Positions 25,313 through 35,043 are shown, numbered from the stretch's first letter. The stretch: DNA of 64,000 bases from GCA-2705995 sp048267965 (GCA_048267965.1 JBLWWK010000008.1:1-64000); one strand, 5' to 3'. A program made the numbers and translations. The notes: generated by a model from the letters alone, not told the origin.

Positions 25313-27700
25313 ATGATGAAAAAAATCAGCCTATTTATAGGCATGGCCCTATGGGCATTCTCAGGTCAATCTCAACATATTTGCGGTACTGATCATTATC
25401 ACGAGCAAATGATTAAAAATAATCCGGCAGCAGCTCAACAATTAGAACAAACATGGGCTATTTCTGACGGACCAATTTCGAACAACAGAGCTTCAAGAGC
25501 TTTGCATGTTATACCGGTAGTTGTACACGTTATTCACGATAATGGAGTAGGAAACATTGAATACGAACAAATTTTGGATGGTATTCGTGTATTGAACGAA
25601 GATTTTAGCAGAACCAATGCTGACGCCTCTTCTACTCGTCCGGTTTTTCAAGGTGTAGCGGCCAATTCAGAAATTGAGTTTCGTTTGGCTAAAATTGATC
25701 CAGACGGTAACTGTACCAATGGAGTTAACCGCATTAACGCAGGTGAACTAACATACGATGCTAGCAACAACGTAAAATCGTTGGGTTATTGGCCATCGAA
25801 CCAATATATGAATATTTGGTTGGTATCTTCAATTGAAAACTTTTCTGGTGGAGCTGGAATTATTCTAGGATATGCTCAGTTTCCGGGCTCAGGTTCTTGG
25901 AATACTTACGGAGTGGTTCAAAGAAACGATACTTGGGGTACCATTGGTACTTCGAACTCAGACGGAAGAACGGCAACGCACGAGATTGGTCACTGTTTAA
26001 ACTTGTTGCACACTTTTCAGAGTGGTTGCGGTGGAAACTGCTCTAGTTCTGGAGACCGTGTTTGCGATACACCTCCATCTCTTCAAGCTACTTATGCTTG
26101 TAACACAGGCCAAAACACTTGTAGTAACGATGCTAATGGTCCTTCTGCTTACGGTTCAGATGTAGTAGACCAAATCGAAAACTACATGAGCTACGATGCT
26201 TGTCAAAACTTGTTTACCGAAGGGCAAAAGGCCCGCATGAAAAATGCGCTGAACAGCATTCCGCAGTTGATAAATTTAACGTCTGCAGCCAATCTGGTTG
26301 CTACTGGGGTAGATAACCCAATGGGTGTTCTTTGTAAGGCCGAATTCGAACAAGATCGCTATACGGTTTGTGTGGGCGAAGAAGTAACCTTCGAAGACAA
26401 ATCATATTTCAATATTGCTAATAGAGAGTGGTCGTTCCAAGGAGGGTATCCAGCACAATCTAATGCAGAAAATCCGAGTATTGTTTACAACATTCCAGGT
26501 ACGTACAACGTAACATTGAAAGTAACCGATGGTGTAGATACCGTTTCAACTACCGAGCAAGCTGTTATTCGCGTACTACCAGAAGGTGCTTCTATGCCTT
26601 TTCAAGAAGGCTTTGAGTATACCACACCTATTGAAGACGAAAATTGGACCGTTACCACAAACGATGGTTTTGGGTGGGAACTCTCTAATGATGCGGCACA
26701 TAACGGAAGTACTTCGCTGAAAATGGTGAACTTTGGTAACACTTACTCTTCAAGATTCGATGCGATTTCACCAAGTTATGATTTAAGCAATTTACAATCA
26801 GCTGCTTTAACGTTTAGATACGCTTATGCCCCAAGATCTTCTGCTTCAGGAGACTTGCTAAGGGTTTATTTCTCGAGCAATTGTGGTGAGTCTTGGACAC
26901 TTCGTTCGGTTCTTTCAGGGAACAACATGAACACAACAGGAAGCACTTCGCCTTCTTCATATGTGCCTACCAATGCAGAATGGGAACTACATACCATTAA
27001 CGTGGCTACCAATTTGTTAACCGAAGATTTTAGAGTGTTATTCGCTTATGAACCAGAAAATGGAAACGATTTCTACCTAGACGATATTAACATTTCGGGT
27101 GTATTCTCAGAAGTACCCGTTTTGAGATCTCCAGCCAATGGTCAAGATGCACTGCCTAACAACTTAACGTTAGATTGGAAAGCAACAGGCGTTGTAACCA
27201 ACTACGAAATTCAAGTAGATACCAGTGATCAGTTTAACTCACCAGAGTTGCGCTCAGGAACCAAAACGTGGCAATCTTACGATCACAACTTAGGGGATAC
27301 TGAGTTAGACATGATCGACCTGATAAACGGTGAAACTTACTTCTGGAGAGTGAGAACCTTAGGCAGTGGCGGTTACAGTGATTGGAGTTCTGTTTGGAGT
27401 TTCACAGTGAGCCAAAACGGAGTAGGCTTTGAAGATTTGGGCGCTTTTGCTCAGTCGTTACAAGCGTATCCGAATCCAGCTTCTACAGAAGTTTCGGTGC
27501 TTTTAAACATGAATTCTTCAGAAAAGGTAGATTTAGAAGTAATTAACCTGGTAGGCGAGCAAATCTTTACAAGAACTTGGTCTACAACGGTAGGAACCAA
27601 TCGCATTTCACTACCAGTAAACAACTGGGCGAAGGGCGTTTACTTAATTCGCGCTTCTCACAACGGATTTGTAACACAACAAAAGTTGATTGTACAGTAA
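25313..27700 (+). CDS. second secreted M43 metalloprotease, tandem paralogue
   Basis: 795 residues with the same architecture as its upstream neighbour: signal peptide (about 1-20), M43 domain with H223-E-x-x-H227-x5-H233 (HEIGHCLNLLH), Met-turn ENYMSYDAC, PKD-like region (about 350-425), beta-sandwich, fibronectin-like repeat (ANGQDALPNNLTLDWKATG) and a type IX sorting domain ending QQKLIVQ. It has more cysteines near the active site than the first copy (SGCGGNCSSSGDRVCD). The start could be either of two adjacent ATGs. The pair probably arose by duplication. A terminator follows. Confidence 0.93.
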   Translation: MMKKISLFIGMALWAFSGQSQHICGTDHYHEQMIKNNPAAAQQLEQTWAISDGPISNNRASRALHVIPVVVHVIHDNGVGNIEYEQILDGIRVLNEDFSRTNADASSTRPVFQGVAANSEIEFRLAKIDPDGNCTNGVNRINAGELTYDASNNVKSLGYWPSNQYMNIWLVSSIENFSGGAGIILGYAQFPGSGSWNTYGVVQRNDTWGTIGTSNSDGRTATHEIGHCLNLLHTFQSGCGGNCSSSGDRVCDTPPSLQATYACNTGQNTCSNDANGPSAYGSDVVDQIENYMSYDACQNLFTEGQKARMKNALNSIPQLINLTSAANLVATGVDNPMGVLCKAEFEQDRYTVCVGEEVTFEDKSYFNIANREWSFQGGYPAQSNAENPSIVYNIPGTYNVTLKVTDGVDTVSTTEQAVIRVLPEGASMPFQEGFEYTTPIEDENWTVTTNDGFGWELSNDAAHNGSTSLKMVNFGNTYSSRFDAISPSYDLSNLQSAALTFRYAYAPRSSASGDLLRVYFSSNCGESWTLRSVLSGNNMNTTGSTSPSSYVPTNAEWELHTINVATNLLTEDFRVLFAYEPENGNDFYLDDINISGVFSEVPVLRSPANGQDALPNNLTLDWKATGVVTNYEIQVDTSDQFNSPELRSGTKTWQSYDHNLGDTELDMIDLINGETYFWRVRTLGSGGYSDWSSVWSFTVSQNGVGFEDLGAFAQSLQAYPNPASTEVSVLLNMNSSEKVDLEVINLVGEQIFTRTWSTTVGTNRISLPVNNWAKGVYLIRASHNGFVTQQKLIVQ

Positions 27701-27727
27701 ACCGATAAAGAGGTTTTACTTAAGCAC

Positions 27728-27760
27728 AAAAAAGCCCGAGCATTGCTCGGGCTTTTTTTA
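27728..27760. terminator. intrinsic terminator
   Basis: AAAAAAGCCCGAGC and GCTCGGGCTTTTTT form a long stem around a 3-base loop (centre 27743). A and T runs on both sides make it bidirectional between the convergent protease gene and polA. Confidence 0.85.
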
Positions 27761-27787
27761 TGTCTGATAAAACGCGAAGCAGAATAA

Positions 27788-30610
27788 TTAATGTGCTTCT
27801 AGCCAATTATCGCCTGTATTGGCTTCTACCTCTAGCGGAACATCAATTTTGATAGCTTCTGCCATGAGACGCTTTATTTCTGGGGTAATTTGGTCTACTT
27901 CGTCTACGTGAGCATCAAACACCAATTCATCGTGTACTTGTAGCAACATTTTAGAGCGAAATTGCTCTCGGTTTAAAAACTCTTGCACCTTGATCATGGC
28001 TACTTTAATCATATCGGCAGCCGAGCCCTGAATAGGTGCGTTAATGGCATTTCGTTCTGCAAAACCGCGTACAACAGCATTGGCAGAATTGATGTCTTTC
28101 AAGTACCTTCTTCTTCCTAAAATAGTTTCTACATAACCATTTTCACGAGCTTTTTGAATGCTGTCGTCCATGTAGCTTTTTATCTTCGGAAATTGCTCGA
28201 AATAACTGTCTATAATGGATTTTGCCTCTTTTCGTGATATGTTAATGCGCTGAGAAAGACCAAAGGCGCTAATTCCGTAAATAATACCAAAGTTGACTGT
28301 TTTGGCATTGCTACGCATTTCTCTGGTTACATCGTTTAAGTCTACACCGTAAACTTTTGATGCCGTTGTAGAGTGAATATCCGTTCCAGAATGAAAAGCC
28401 TCTAACATGGCTTCGTCTCCACTAAGAGCAGCAATAATGCGCAGTTCAATTTGTGAATAATCGGCAGCCAATAACGTAAATTCTTCTGAACGTGGAATAA
28501 ACGATGCTCGGATCCTTCTACCTTTTTCTGAGCGAACCGGAATGTTTTGCAAATTAGGATGATCTGAACTTAAACGACCAGTTGCCGCCATAACCTGATT
28601 ATACGAGGTGTGAATTCTGCCAGTGGTTGGGTTAATCAACGTAGGCAACGGATCTACATAGGTGTTTTTAAGCTTGATGACCTCTCGATAACTCAAAATT
28701 TCATCAATAATAGGATGTTTACCCTGTAATTTCTGTAAAACTTCTTCGTTGGTAGCGTATTGCCCCGACTTGGTTTTTTTAGCCTTATCAGTAACTTTCA
28801 GCTTATCGAATAAAATTTCGCCCACTTGCTTTGGGGAGCCTATGTTGAAGTGCTCACCAGCCAATTCGTAAATCGATTTTTCGATTTCTATAATTTCGGT
28901 GCCTAATTCTTCGCTGTAAGATTTTAGTCCATCTACATCGATTTTGATTCCTTCTTGTTCCATTTGAGAAAGCACTTTTACCAAAGGCATTTCTACTTCA
29001 TCAAACAGTTTTTCTGCGTTCGAACTTCTTAATTCTGGTTCGAAAATCTCTTTAAGCTGAAGGGTAATATCGGCATCTTCACAAGCATAATCGCTTACTT
29101 TTTCTGGCTCAACATCCCGCATCGATTTCTGGTTTTTACCTTTCTTGCCAATAAGCTCGGTGATAGAAACCGTTTCGTAATTGAGGTAGGTTTCTGCCAA
29201 GATATCCATGTTTCTACGGTTCATGTCGGGTTGCAACAAGTAATGTGCAATCATGGTATCGAAGAGTTTACCCTTTACTTGAACACCGTATTTCAGCAGA
29301 ACCGTAATATCGTATTTTAGGTTTTGTCCTACTTTTTCAATGTTTTCGTTTTCGAGTACGGGTTTAAATAAATGGATTATTCGCTGCGCATCGTCCCAGT
29401 TAGCAGGCGTAGGTACGTAATACGCTTCGCCTACTTCCCAAGCAAACGATAAACCTACCATCTCAGCTTCTGTAGACTCTACAGAAGTAGTTTCTGTATC
29501 GAAACAAAAAGAAGTTTGCTGTTCTAATTGTTGAATAAGTGCTTGAACGCCTTCTTCGGTATTTACAAAATGGTAAGTATGCTCAGTATTTTCAATGTTT
29601 TTAACGTCCGTTTTGGTGGGCGTTTCATCTTCTTTTTCTTGTTGAGTTGTTTCGGTAGCTTGGCTAAACAAATCGGGTTGTCCATTGCCAGCAGCAGATG
29701 CGGTTCCTGCCGTAGAAATAGATTCACCTAAAACGCGTTGAGCCATTCTTCTGAATTCGAGCTCTGTAAAAAGTTCTTTCAGTGCGTCTCCGTTGGGCTC
29801 TTCTAAGATGAGTTTTTCGGGCTCAAAAGCAATGTCTACATCGGTAATAATAGTTGCCAGCATTTTACTCATAAAAGCTTGCTCTTTATTATCAATTACT
29901 TTTTCTTTCTGCTTGCCTTTCAGGTCTTCTACATTTTCGTAGAGGCCTTCCATGCTGCCGTATTTCTGAATAAATTTTTTGGCTGTTTTTTCACCCACAC
30001 CTGGTATTCCTGGAATGTTATCTACAGAATCTCCCCACATTCCTAAAATGTCGATTACCTGTTCAACGCGCTCTACTTCAAACTTTTCTTTTACCCGCTC
30101 AACATCCCAAATTTCAGGCGGATTTCCCATTCTGCCGGGCTTGTACATAAAAGTTTGCTCAGAAACCAGTTGAGCATAATCTTTATCAGGAGTCATCATA
30201 TAGGTTGTAAAACCTTCTTTTTCTGCCTTTTTGGCCAAGGTTCCTACCACATCGTCTGCTTCGTAGCCATCTACCATTAAAATAGGAATGCGAAACCCAT
30301 CACAAATTTGTTTAATAAATGGAATAGACAGTTTTATGTCTTCTGGTGTTTCTTCTCTATTGGCTTTATATTCAGAGTAATCTGCCACTCGATTTATAGG
30401 CGTTGGTGGGTCAAAAACTACCGCAATATGCGTAGGTTTTTCGTTTTGGATAATATCAATTAGGGTATTGGTAAAACCAAAAATGGCCGATGTATTAAGA
30501 CCTTGAGAGTTGATTCTTGGGTTTTTACTAAAAGCAAAATAAGCGCGATAGATTAACGCGTATGCATCGAGTAAAAAGAGTTTTTTATCCTGAAGATCTT
30601 GCGAGAGCAT
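27788..30610 (-). CDS. polA: DNA polymerase I
   Basis: 940 residues from ATG 30610 (MLSQDLQDKK), where homology begins; the frame is open further upstream into the cysS-polA spacer. All three domains are present: 5'-3' exonuclease (about 10-310; DAYALIYRAYFAF, YEADDVVGTLA), 3'-5' exonuclease with the DxE motif (CFDTETTSVE, near 367) and family A polymerase (about 540-940; LLAADYSQIELRI, RSNAKTVNFGIIYGIS, LLQVHDELVF). It fills gaps after Okazaki primer removal and excision repair. It lies downstream of cysS, separated by a hairpin made of two GTAGGAACC words. Confidence 0.97.
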   Translation of the reverse strand: MLSQDLQDKKLFLLDAYALIYRAYFAFSKNPRINSQGLNTSAIFGFTNTLIDIIQNEKPTHIAVVFDPPTPINRVADYSEYKANREETPEDIKLSIPFIKQICDGFRIPILMVDGYEADDVVGTLAKKAEKEGFTTYMMTPDKDYAQLVSEQTFMYKPGRMGNPPEIWDVERVKEKFEVERVEQVIDILGMWGDSVDNIPGIPGVGEKTAKKFIQKYGSMEGLYENVEDLKGKQKEKVIDNKEQAFMSKMLATIITDVDIAFEPEKLILEEPNGDALKELFTELEFRRMAQRVLGESISTAGTASAAGNGQPDLFSQATETTQQEKEDETPTKTDVKNIENTEHTYHFVNTEEGVQALIQQLEQQTSFCFDTETTSVESTEAEMVGLSFAWEVGEAYYVPTPANWDDAQRIIHLFKPVLENENIEKVGQNLKYDITVLLKYGVQVKGKLFDTMIAHYLLQPDMNRRNMDILAETYLNYETVSITELIGKKGKNQKSMRDVEPEKVSDYACEDADITLQLKEIFEPELRSSNAEKLFDEVEMPLVKVLSQMEQEGIKIDVDGLKSYSEELGTEIIEIEKSIYELAGEHFNIGSPKQVGEILFDKLKVTDKAKKTKSGQYATNEEVLQKLQGKHPIIDEILSYREVIKLKNTYVDPLPTLINPTTGRIHTSYNQVMAATGRLSSDHPNLQNIPVRSEKGRRIRASFIPRSEEFTLLAADYSQIELRIIAALSGDEAMLEAFHSGTDIHSTTASKVYGVDLNDVTREMRSNAKTVNFGIIYGISAFGLSQRINISRKEAKSIIDSYFEQFPKIKSYMDDSIQKARENGYVETILGRRRYLKDINSANAVVRGFAERNAINAPIQGSAADMIKVAMIKVQEFLNREQFRSKMLLQVHDELVFDAHVDEVDQITPEIKRLMAEAIKIDVPLEVEANTGDNWLEAH

Positions 30611-30650
30611 ATTGAAATGTTTTGTGTTGAGGTAAAGGTAAACTGTTCTA

Positions 30651-30696
30651 AAAAAAGAAAATGGGTTCCTACAATTATATCGGTAGGAACCCATTT
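30651..30696 (-). terminator. cysS terminator built from an inverted GTAGGAACC pair
   Basis: AAATGGGTTCCTAC (30659-30672) and GTAGGAACCCATTT (30683-30696) form a perfect 14-bp stem with a 10-base loop, 38 bases past the cysS stop. On the minus strand a T-rich run follows (30658-30650). Each arm contains an exact copy of the 9-base word that recurs through the window. Confidence 0.85.
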
Positions 30697-30733
30697 ACAC
30701 GTTGTGCGATAAAAACGATAGAAACCTTGAGAT

Positions 30734-32215
30734 TTATTGTTTTTCCCAAGTAGTTTCGTCTTTACTATCTTTTAAAACGATGTTGAGTCGCTGCAAATGA
30801 TCGCGGATGCGGTCTGATGTTGCATAATCTTTTCGCTGTTTAGCTTCTAAACGCAAATCGATAATGGTTTTCATTAATCCATCTACTAAACCGCTGTTAT
30901 CACCGGCTTGTTTTGCAGCGTTTTTTAGACCTAATACATCGAAAACAAAAGCGTTTAGCAAACTTTGTAGAGCCGCTAGATCGTTTTCGGTAATGGTAGC
31001 TGTTCCATTTTTAACGCCATTAATAAACTTAACCGCATCGAAAAGATGAGCAATTAATATAGGGCTGTTAAAATCATCGTTCATGGCTGCGTAGCATTTT
31101 TCTCTCCATGCATCAAGATCAAAACCTTCGGTTTTCATGCTTTTCGGCAGATTCGGCAACAAGTCGATGGCAGCCATTAAACGTTGGTATCCCTTTTCTG
31201 CTGCTTCGAGTGCATCGCTTGAAAAATCTAACGGACTGCGATAATGGGCTTGCATCATAAAGAAACGAACAACAATCGGATCAAATGCTTTTTCCATTTT
31301 ATCGTTGTTGCCAGTAAATAGTTCGTTCGGTAGCAAGGTGTTTCCGGTAGATTTGCTCATTCTGGCCCCGTTGAGCGTAAGCATATTGGTGTGCAGCCAG
31401 TATTTCACTGGCTCTTGCTTGTTGGCGCTTTTGCATTGAGCAATTTCACATTCGTGATGCGGAAATTTTAAATCCATACCGCCACCGTGAATGTCGAAAG
31501 ATTCTCCTAAGTATTTAGAGCTCATCACAGAACACTCTAAGTGCCATCCAGGAAAACCAACGCTCCATGGAGAGTTCCAGCGCATAATGTGGGTAGGAGA
31601 TGCTTTTTTCCAAAGGGCAAAGTCAACAGGACTTCTTTTTTCGCTTTGGCCATCGAGGTCTCGGGTTCCTGCCATTAACTCGTCTAGTTTTCTACCTGAG
31701 AGTTTGCCGTATTCGTTATCGAATTTTTGGTTGTAAGCTTCTACATCGAAATAGACTGAGCCATTAACTTCATAGGCCATCCCTTCTGAAATAATCTCTT
31801 GAATCATGTCGATTTGCTCTACAATATGGCCAGTAGCTGTTGGCTCTATGCTAGGCGGCATGTTGTTGAATTTCTCAAGAACATTATGAAAATCGAGCGA
31901 ATATTTCTGCACAATTTCCATGGGTTCTACTTGCTCTAAACGTGCTTTTTTCGAGATTTTATCTTCGCCTTCATCGGCATCGTTCTCAAGGTGACCAGCA
32001 TCTGTAATGTTTCTAACATAACGCACCTTGTACCCTAAGTGCATTAAGTAGCGATACATTAAATCGAAAGAAATAAAAGTTCTACAGTTCCCCAAATGCA
32101 CATTGCTGTATACGGTCGGGCCACATACATACATTCCAACAAAAGGGGGTTTTAGGGGTTCGAAAATTTCTTTCTCACCTGAAAGAGTGTTGTGAACATG
32201 CAATCGGGTATTCAT
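30734..32215 (-). CDS. cysS: cysteinyl-tRNA synthetase
   Basis: Class I aminoacyl-tRNA synthetase charging tRNA-Cys. 493 residues from ATG 32215 (MNTRLHVHNT). Zinc-site Cys31 lies in YVCGPTVY, the HIGH-type motif is HLGN (40-43), and KMSKS appears as ARMSKSTGN. FPHHECEIAQ supplies further zinc ligands. I chose ATG 32215 because a TAnnTTTG element at 32234-32241 overlaps the start of the longer frame. It has its own terminator before polA. Confidence 0.97.
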   Translation of the reverse strand: MNTRLHVHNTLSGEKEIFEPLKPPFVGMYVCGPTVYSNVHLGNCRTFISFDLMYRYLMHLGYKVRYVRNITDAGHLENDADEGEDKISKKARLEQVEPMEIVQKYSLDFHNVLEKFNNMPPSIEPTATGHIVEQIDMIQEIISEGMAYEVNGSVYFDVEAYNQKFDNEYGKLSGRKLDELMAGTRDLDGQSEKRSPVDFALWKKASPTHIMRWNSPWSVGFPGWHLECSVMSSKYLGESFDIHGGGMDLKFPHHECEIAQCKSANKQEPVKYWLHTNMLTLNGARMSKSTGNTLLPNELFTGNNDKMEKAFDPIVVRFFMMQAHYRSPLDFSSDALEAAEKGYQRLMAAIDLLPNLPKSMKTEGFDLDAWREKCYAAMNDDFNSPILIAHLFDAVKFINGVKNGTATITENDLAALQSLLNAFVFDVLGLKNAAKQAGDNSGLVDGLMKTIIDLRLEAKQRKDYATSDRIRDHLQRLNIVLKDSKDETTWEKQ

Positions 32216-32233
32216 AATAAATCTAATTTTTCG

Positions 32234-32241
32234 CAAATATA
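32234..32241 (-). promoter_or_regulatory. cysS promoter -7 element
   Basis: On the minus strand this reads TATATTTG, an exact match 18 bases before ATG 32215. It decides the start choice. Confidence 0.55.
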
Positions 32242-32261
32242 AAAGAGGCCAAGGGTTGAGG

Positions 32262-33212
32262 CTACACTTTAATATCGGTTTCTATAATGGTTCCTTCTTG
32301 AGGCTTTTCAAGCATAGAAGACGGAATTTTATCTTTAATAAGTGCGGCAAGACTATCAATTAACCGTTTTTTAAGAAACTGACGACTAACAACAAGCGAT
32401 ATTTCTCTTGCTGGCTGTACATCGGCAATTGGTTTAATCATGTCGCTTTTCTTTGCAGAAATGAGGTTGGCAGCCAGTTCTGGTATTAAGGTGATGCCGT
32501 CTTTTACCTCTACAATTCGTTTTAACGACTCAATAGAGTGGCTTTCGTATCTGAATTGATTAGCAAAATCTTCTTGTGAGTTTTTAGCGCAAATGTTAAT
32601 GACTTGGTTTCGAAAGCAATTGCCTTCTTTAAGTAACCAAAGGTCGTTTACCTTTAAATCAGATGCGTTGAGTTCGTCTTTGTAGTACAACAAATGATTG
32701 CGACTTACATAAGCAAAGAAGGTTTCGTAATACAGCGGTATGGTAACAACACCTTTTGTATCAACAGGTGTGGCAATAATACCAGCATCTAATTCGCCAT
32801 TTTTCAACTTAAACACCACTTCTTCGGTGATTTCTTCTTTAACATTTACGTTTACCTTGGGGTGTTGCTTATTAAAATGGTTGATAAACAACGGTATTAG
32901 ATAGGGCGAAACGGTAGGTATAATCCCCAAGGTTAAATTCCCTTTTACCTCAGTATTGAATTCGTTAACAATGTCTGGTATTTTTCTAGATTGTTGAATT
33001 ACCTCTCGAGCTTGTTCAATAATTTGAGAGCCAATTTCTGTAGGGATAATCGGTTTTCGAGTTCGATCGAAGATGACCACATCCAGCTCAGATTCTAAGT
33101 TCTTCACCTGAGTAGTAAGAGCGGGTTGAGTAACAAAACACTTATTAGCCGCTTCTACAAACGAGCCATAATCAGCGATGGCCACAATGTATTCTAACTG
33201 TATTAACGTCAT
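32262..33212 (-). CDS. oxyR: hydrogen peroxide-sensing LysR regulator OxyR
   Basis: LysR-type regulator of 316 residues with an N-terminal winged helix-turn-helix (about 1-60; GSFVEAANKCFVTQPALTTQV) and a C-terminal sensor domain. The redox cysteines fall at C199 and C208 (GNCFRNQVINICAKN), the same numbers as in E. coli OxyR. It is therefore expected to sense peroxide by disulfide formation. It is divergent from dps, a classic OxyR target, and the spacer holds a 15-base palindrome over the dps -33 element. Confidence 0.95.
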   Translation of the reverse strand: MTLIQLEYIVAIADYGSFVEAANKCFVTQPALTTQVKNLESELDVVIFDRTRKPIIPTEIGSQIIEQAREVIQQSRKIPDIVNEFNTEVKGNLTLGIIPTVSPYLIPLFINHFNKQHPKVNVNVKEEITEEVVFKLKNGELDAGIIATPVDTKGVVTIPLYYETFFAYVSRNHLLYYKDELNASDLKVNDLWLLKEGNCFRNQVINICAKNSQEDFANQFRYESHSIESLKRIVEVKDGITLIPELAANLISAKKSDMIKPIADVQPAREISLVVSRQFLKKRLIDSLAALIKDKIPSSMLEKPQEGTIIETDIKV

Positions 33213-33249
33213 ACAGCAATAATAACAAATAGTTATCGTAAAATAAAAG

Positions 33250-33264
33250 TATTCAATTTGAATA
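33250..33264. promoter_or_regulatory. palindrome between oxyR and dps, candidate operator
   Basis: TATTCAATTTGAATA, a perfect inverted repeat around a single base. It covers the TTTG -33 element of the dps promoter. A regulator site here is plausible; OxyR is the obvious candidate but binding is inferred. Confidence 0.5.
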
Positions 33265-33288
33265 ATAGTTCGAAGCTTCTTATTTTTG
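33257..33288 (+). promoter_or_regulatory. dps promoter
   Basis: TTTG (33257-33260), 20 bases, TATTTTTG (33281-33288): a complete Bacteroidota promoter, 21 bases before ATG 33310. Confidence 0.65.
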
Positions 33289-33309
33289 TTCTATCAAAAT
33301 TTAAACAGT

Positions 33310-33786
33310 ATGGAACAAGCAAACAACATAGACTTTAGAGGAGAACATACTCCAAAAACGATTAACGAATTAAATGGCCTTTTAGCAGACCTTCAAGTGT
33401 ATTATCAAAACATGAGAGGCTTTCATTGGAATATTAAGGGCCCTCAGTTTTTTGAATTGCACACCAAATTTGAAGAATTGTACGATGCGGCCGCGTTAAA
33501 AATAGACGAAGTTGCTGAGCGAATTTTAACATTGGGCGGTACACCTCTGCATACATTCGAAGATTACTTGTCTACCACCTCTTTAGAAGTAAAGCGTGAT
33601 TATTCAGATGCAGAGCCCATTATGGAAAGCGTATTTGCTATGCACTTGGCGCTCCTAAATAAAATGAGACATACGATTGGTGTGGCGGGCGAAAACGATG
33701 ATGAAGGAACCCAAGATTTAATTGCACCCATGATTTCTGAAATCGAAAAAACCAACTGGATGTTTGGTGCTTACTTGAAAAAGTAA
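33310..33786 (+). CDS. dps: Dps-family DNA-binding ferritin-like protein
   Basis: 158 residues. Miniferritin that oxidises Fe(II) with peroxide at inter-subunit sites and protects DNA under stress. The ferroxidase ligands fit the family spacing: H39 (GFHWNIKG), H51, D66 and E70 (KIDEVAE). The start is ATG 33310; the open frame upstream begins at a TTG inside the promoter. The divergent oxyR and the full promoter suggest peroxide induction. A strong terminator follows. Confidence 0.95.
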   Translation: MEQANNIDFRGEHTPKTINELNGLLADLQVYYQNMRGFHWNIKGPQFFELHTKFEELYDAAALKIDEVAERILTLGGTPLHTFEDYLSTTSLEVKRDYSDAEPIMESVFAMHLALLNKMRHTIGVAGENDDEGTQDLIAPMISEIEKTNWMFGAYLKK

Positions 33787-33842
33787 GAAGAGGCTGTACT
33801 CTCTCATCTGAAAGTACGGATGTAGAAAATCGAATTTAGCGA

Positions 33843-33883
33843 ACCATTGTATGAAGCACTTAGTTTCATACAATGGTTTTTTT
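33843..33883 (+). terminator. intrinsic terminator after dps
   Basis: ACCATTGTATGAA (33843-33855) and TTCATACAATGGT (33865-33877) form a 13-bp stem with a 9-base loop, followed by a T run. Confidence 0.85.
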
Positions 33884-34012
33884 GTGGGTAAAAATCAGTT
33901 CTTAATTGCTCCCTGCACGAGACAAGGGAAGTTGTAGAATACTTTCGGCTTCGAACCGTTTCTGCTAGTTAACCAAGTTGAAAAAAAGCAGTTCTCTCCT
34001 TAAAAAGAACCG

Positions 34013-35032
34013 TTATTTCTTAGCGGTTTCTACTTGTATTGATTTAATCATGGCTTCAACTTCACGAATGAATTCACGCTTATCAAATTCAGGTGAGAAA
34101 ACATAACCACTAGCCATAATAATGCGGTTGTTGGTTTCGTCAAGAGTCACCAAAGTATACATAGGCCCGCCCATGTATTCTACGGTCATTTTCCATAATC
34201 CTCTCACTTCTTTTGCATATTGATTTCTGTAATCAATTTCACGAGAAACAGGTGGTACATACTTATAATCAGAAGTCATATAAGCATCAGGAACACTCCC
34301 TTTTACGTGTGCTTTTAGCAGATGATCTCGCTGTAAATACACTAGGCTGTCTGAAAACTGCATTTTATCGGTATACTCATACGTATTGATAAGAATACCT
34401 TGAGAAATCTGATGCATAAAACCACCTTTTGGTCGTTCTCTTTCAATGCGAATCCAAGCATGATTACTATCAATTTCTACTAATTCGGCATCTTTTTGCA
34501 TCACCATGGTTATGCCAAGTGAATCTCTTAAACGCTCAACAGCACCTTGTTTTCCAAACTTTTTGTTGCGCTTGATTAAGCGGTCAAGCTCTTTGTTGTT
34601 GAAAATATCTTGAAGTTGAGAGCCATTTTTTTCGAGCAGCTCGATAAGTTCTTGGTTTGAAGATGCGTTAAGTTGAACCACTACTTGTCCGCGCGCCCAT
34701 TCATTCTTTTTAAGTTGATAACTGGGTTCCTGCTTTAGTTTAGCATCAACGTTTACAATAACAATGTTTCGAAAAGTTTCGAAAACACTGGTAAAATTTG
34801 CTTTCTGAACGTTGATAATATCGAAAAAAGGCTCGTCTTGAGGCAGACCATACACCGGAGCTTGGTAAACATTTCTTAAGGCTTCGCCTACTTTACCATT
34901 CCACTTAGGATTAGAAACAACGATTACCACTTCACCGAAACTTCCTGAGTAACCTGGCAAAGATTTTTGCTGGTTAGAACCCGAGCATGCGCTTAAAACA
35001 AGAATTGAAAATAGAATTGCGAATAGTCGCAT
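34013..35032 (-). CDS. DUF4837 family lipoprotein
   Basis: 339 residues with a lipoprotein signal peptide; the lipobox is LSAC with the modified cysteine at residue 16. The remainder matches the Bacteroidota-specific DUF4837 family as I recall it (GEVVIVVSNPKWNGKVG near the start, MTVEYMGGPMYTLVTLDE near the end). The molecular function is unknown. It lies 11 bases downstream of the lytic transglycosylase gene on the same strand, so a cell-envelope role is likely by context. Confidence 0.82.
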   Translation of the reverse strand: MRLFAILFSILVLSACSGSNQQKSLPGYSGSFGEVVIVVSNPKWNGKVGEALRNVYQAPVYGLPQDEPFFDIINVQKANFTSVFETFRNIVIVNVDAKLKQEPSYQLKKNEWARGQVVVQLNASSNQELIELLEKNGSQLQDIFNNKELDRLIKRNKKFGKQGAVERLRDSLGITMVMQKDAELVEIDSNHAWIRIERERPKGGFMHQISQGILINTYEYTDKMQFSDSLVYLQRDHLLKAHVKGSVPDAYMTSDYKYVPPVSREIDYRNQYAKEVRGLWKMTVEYMGGPMYTLVTLDETNNRIIMASGYVFSPEFDKREFIREVEAMIKSIQVETAKK

Positions 35033-35043
35033 AGTTTAATTTT

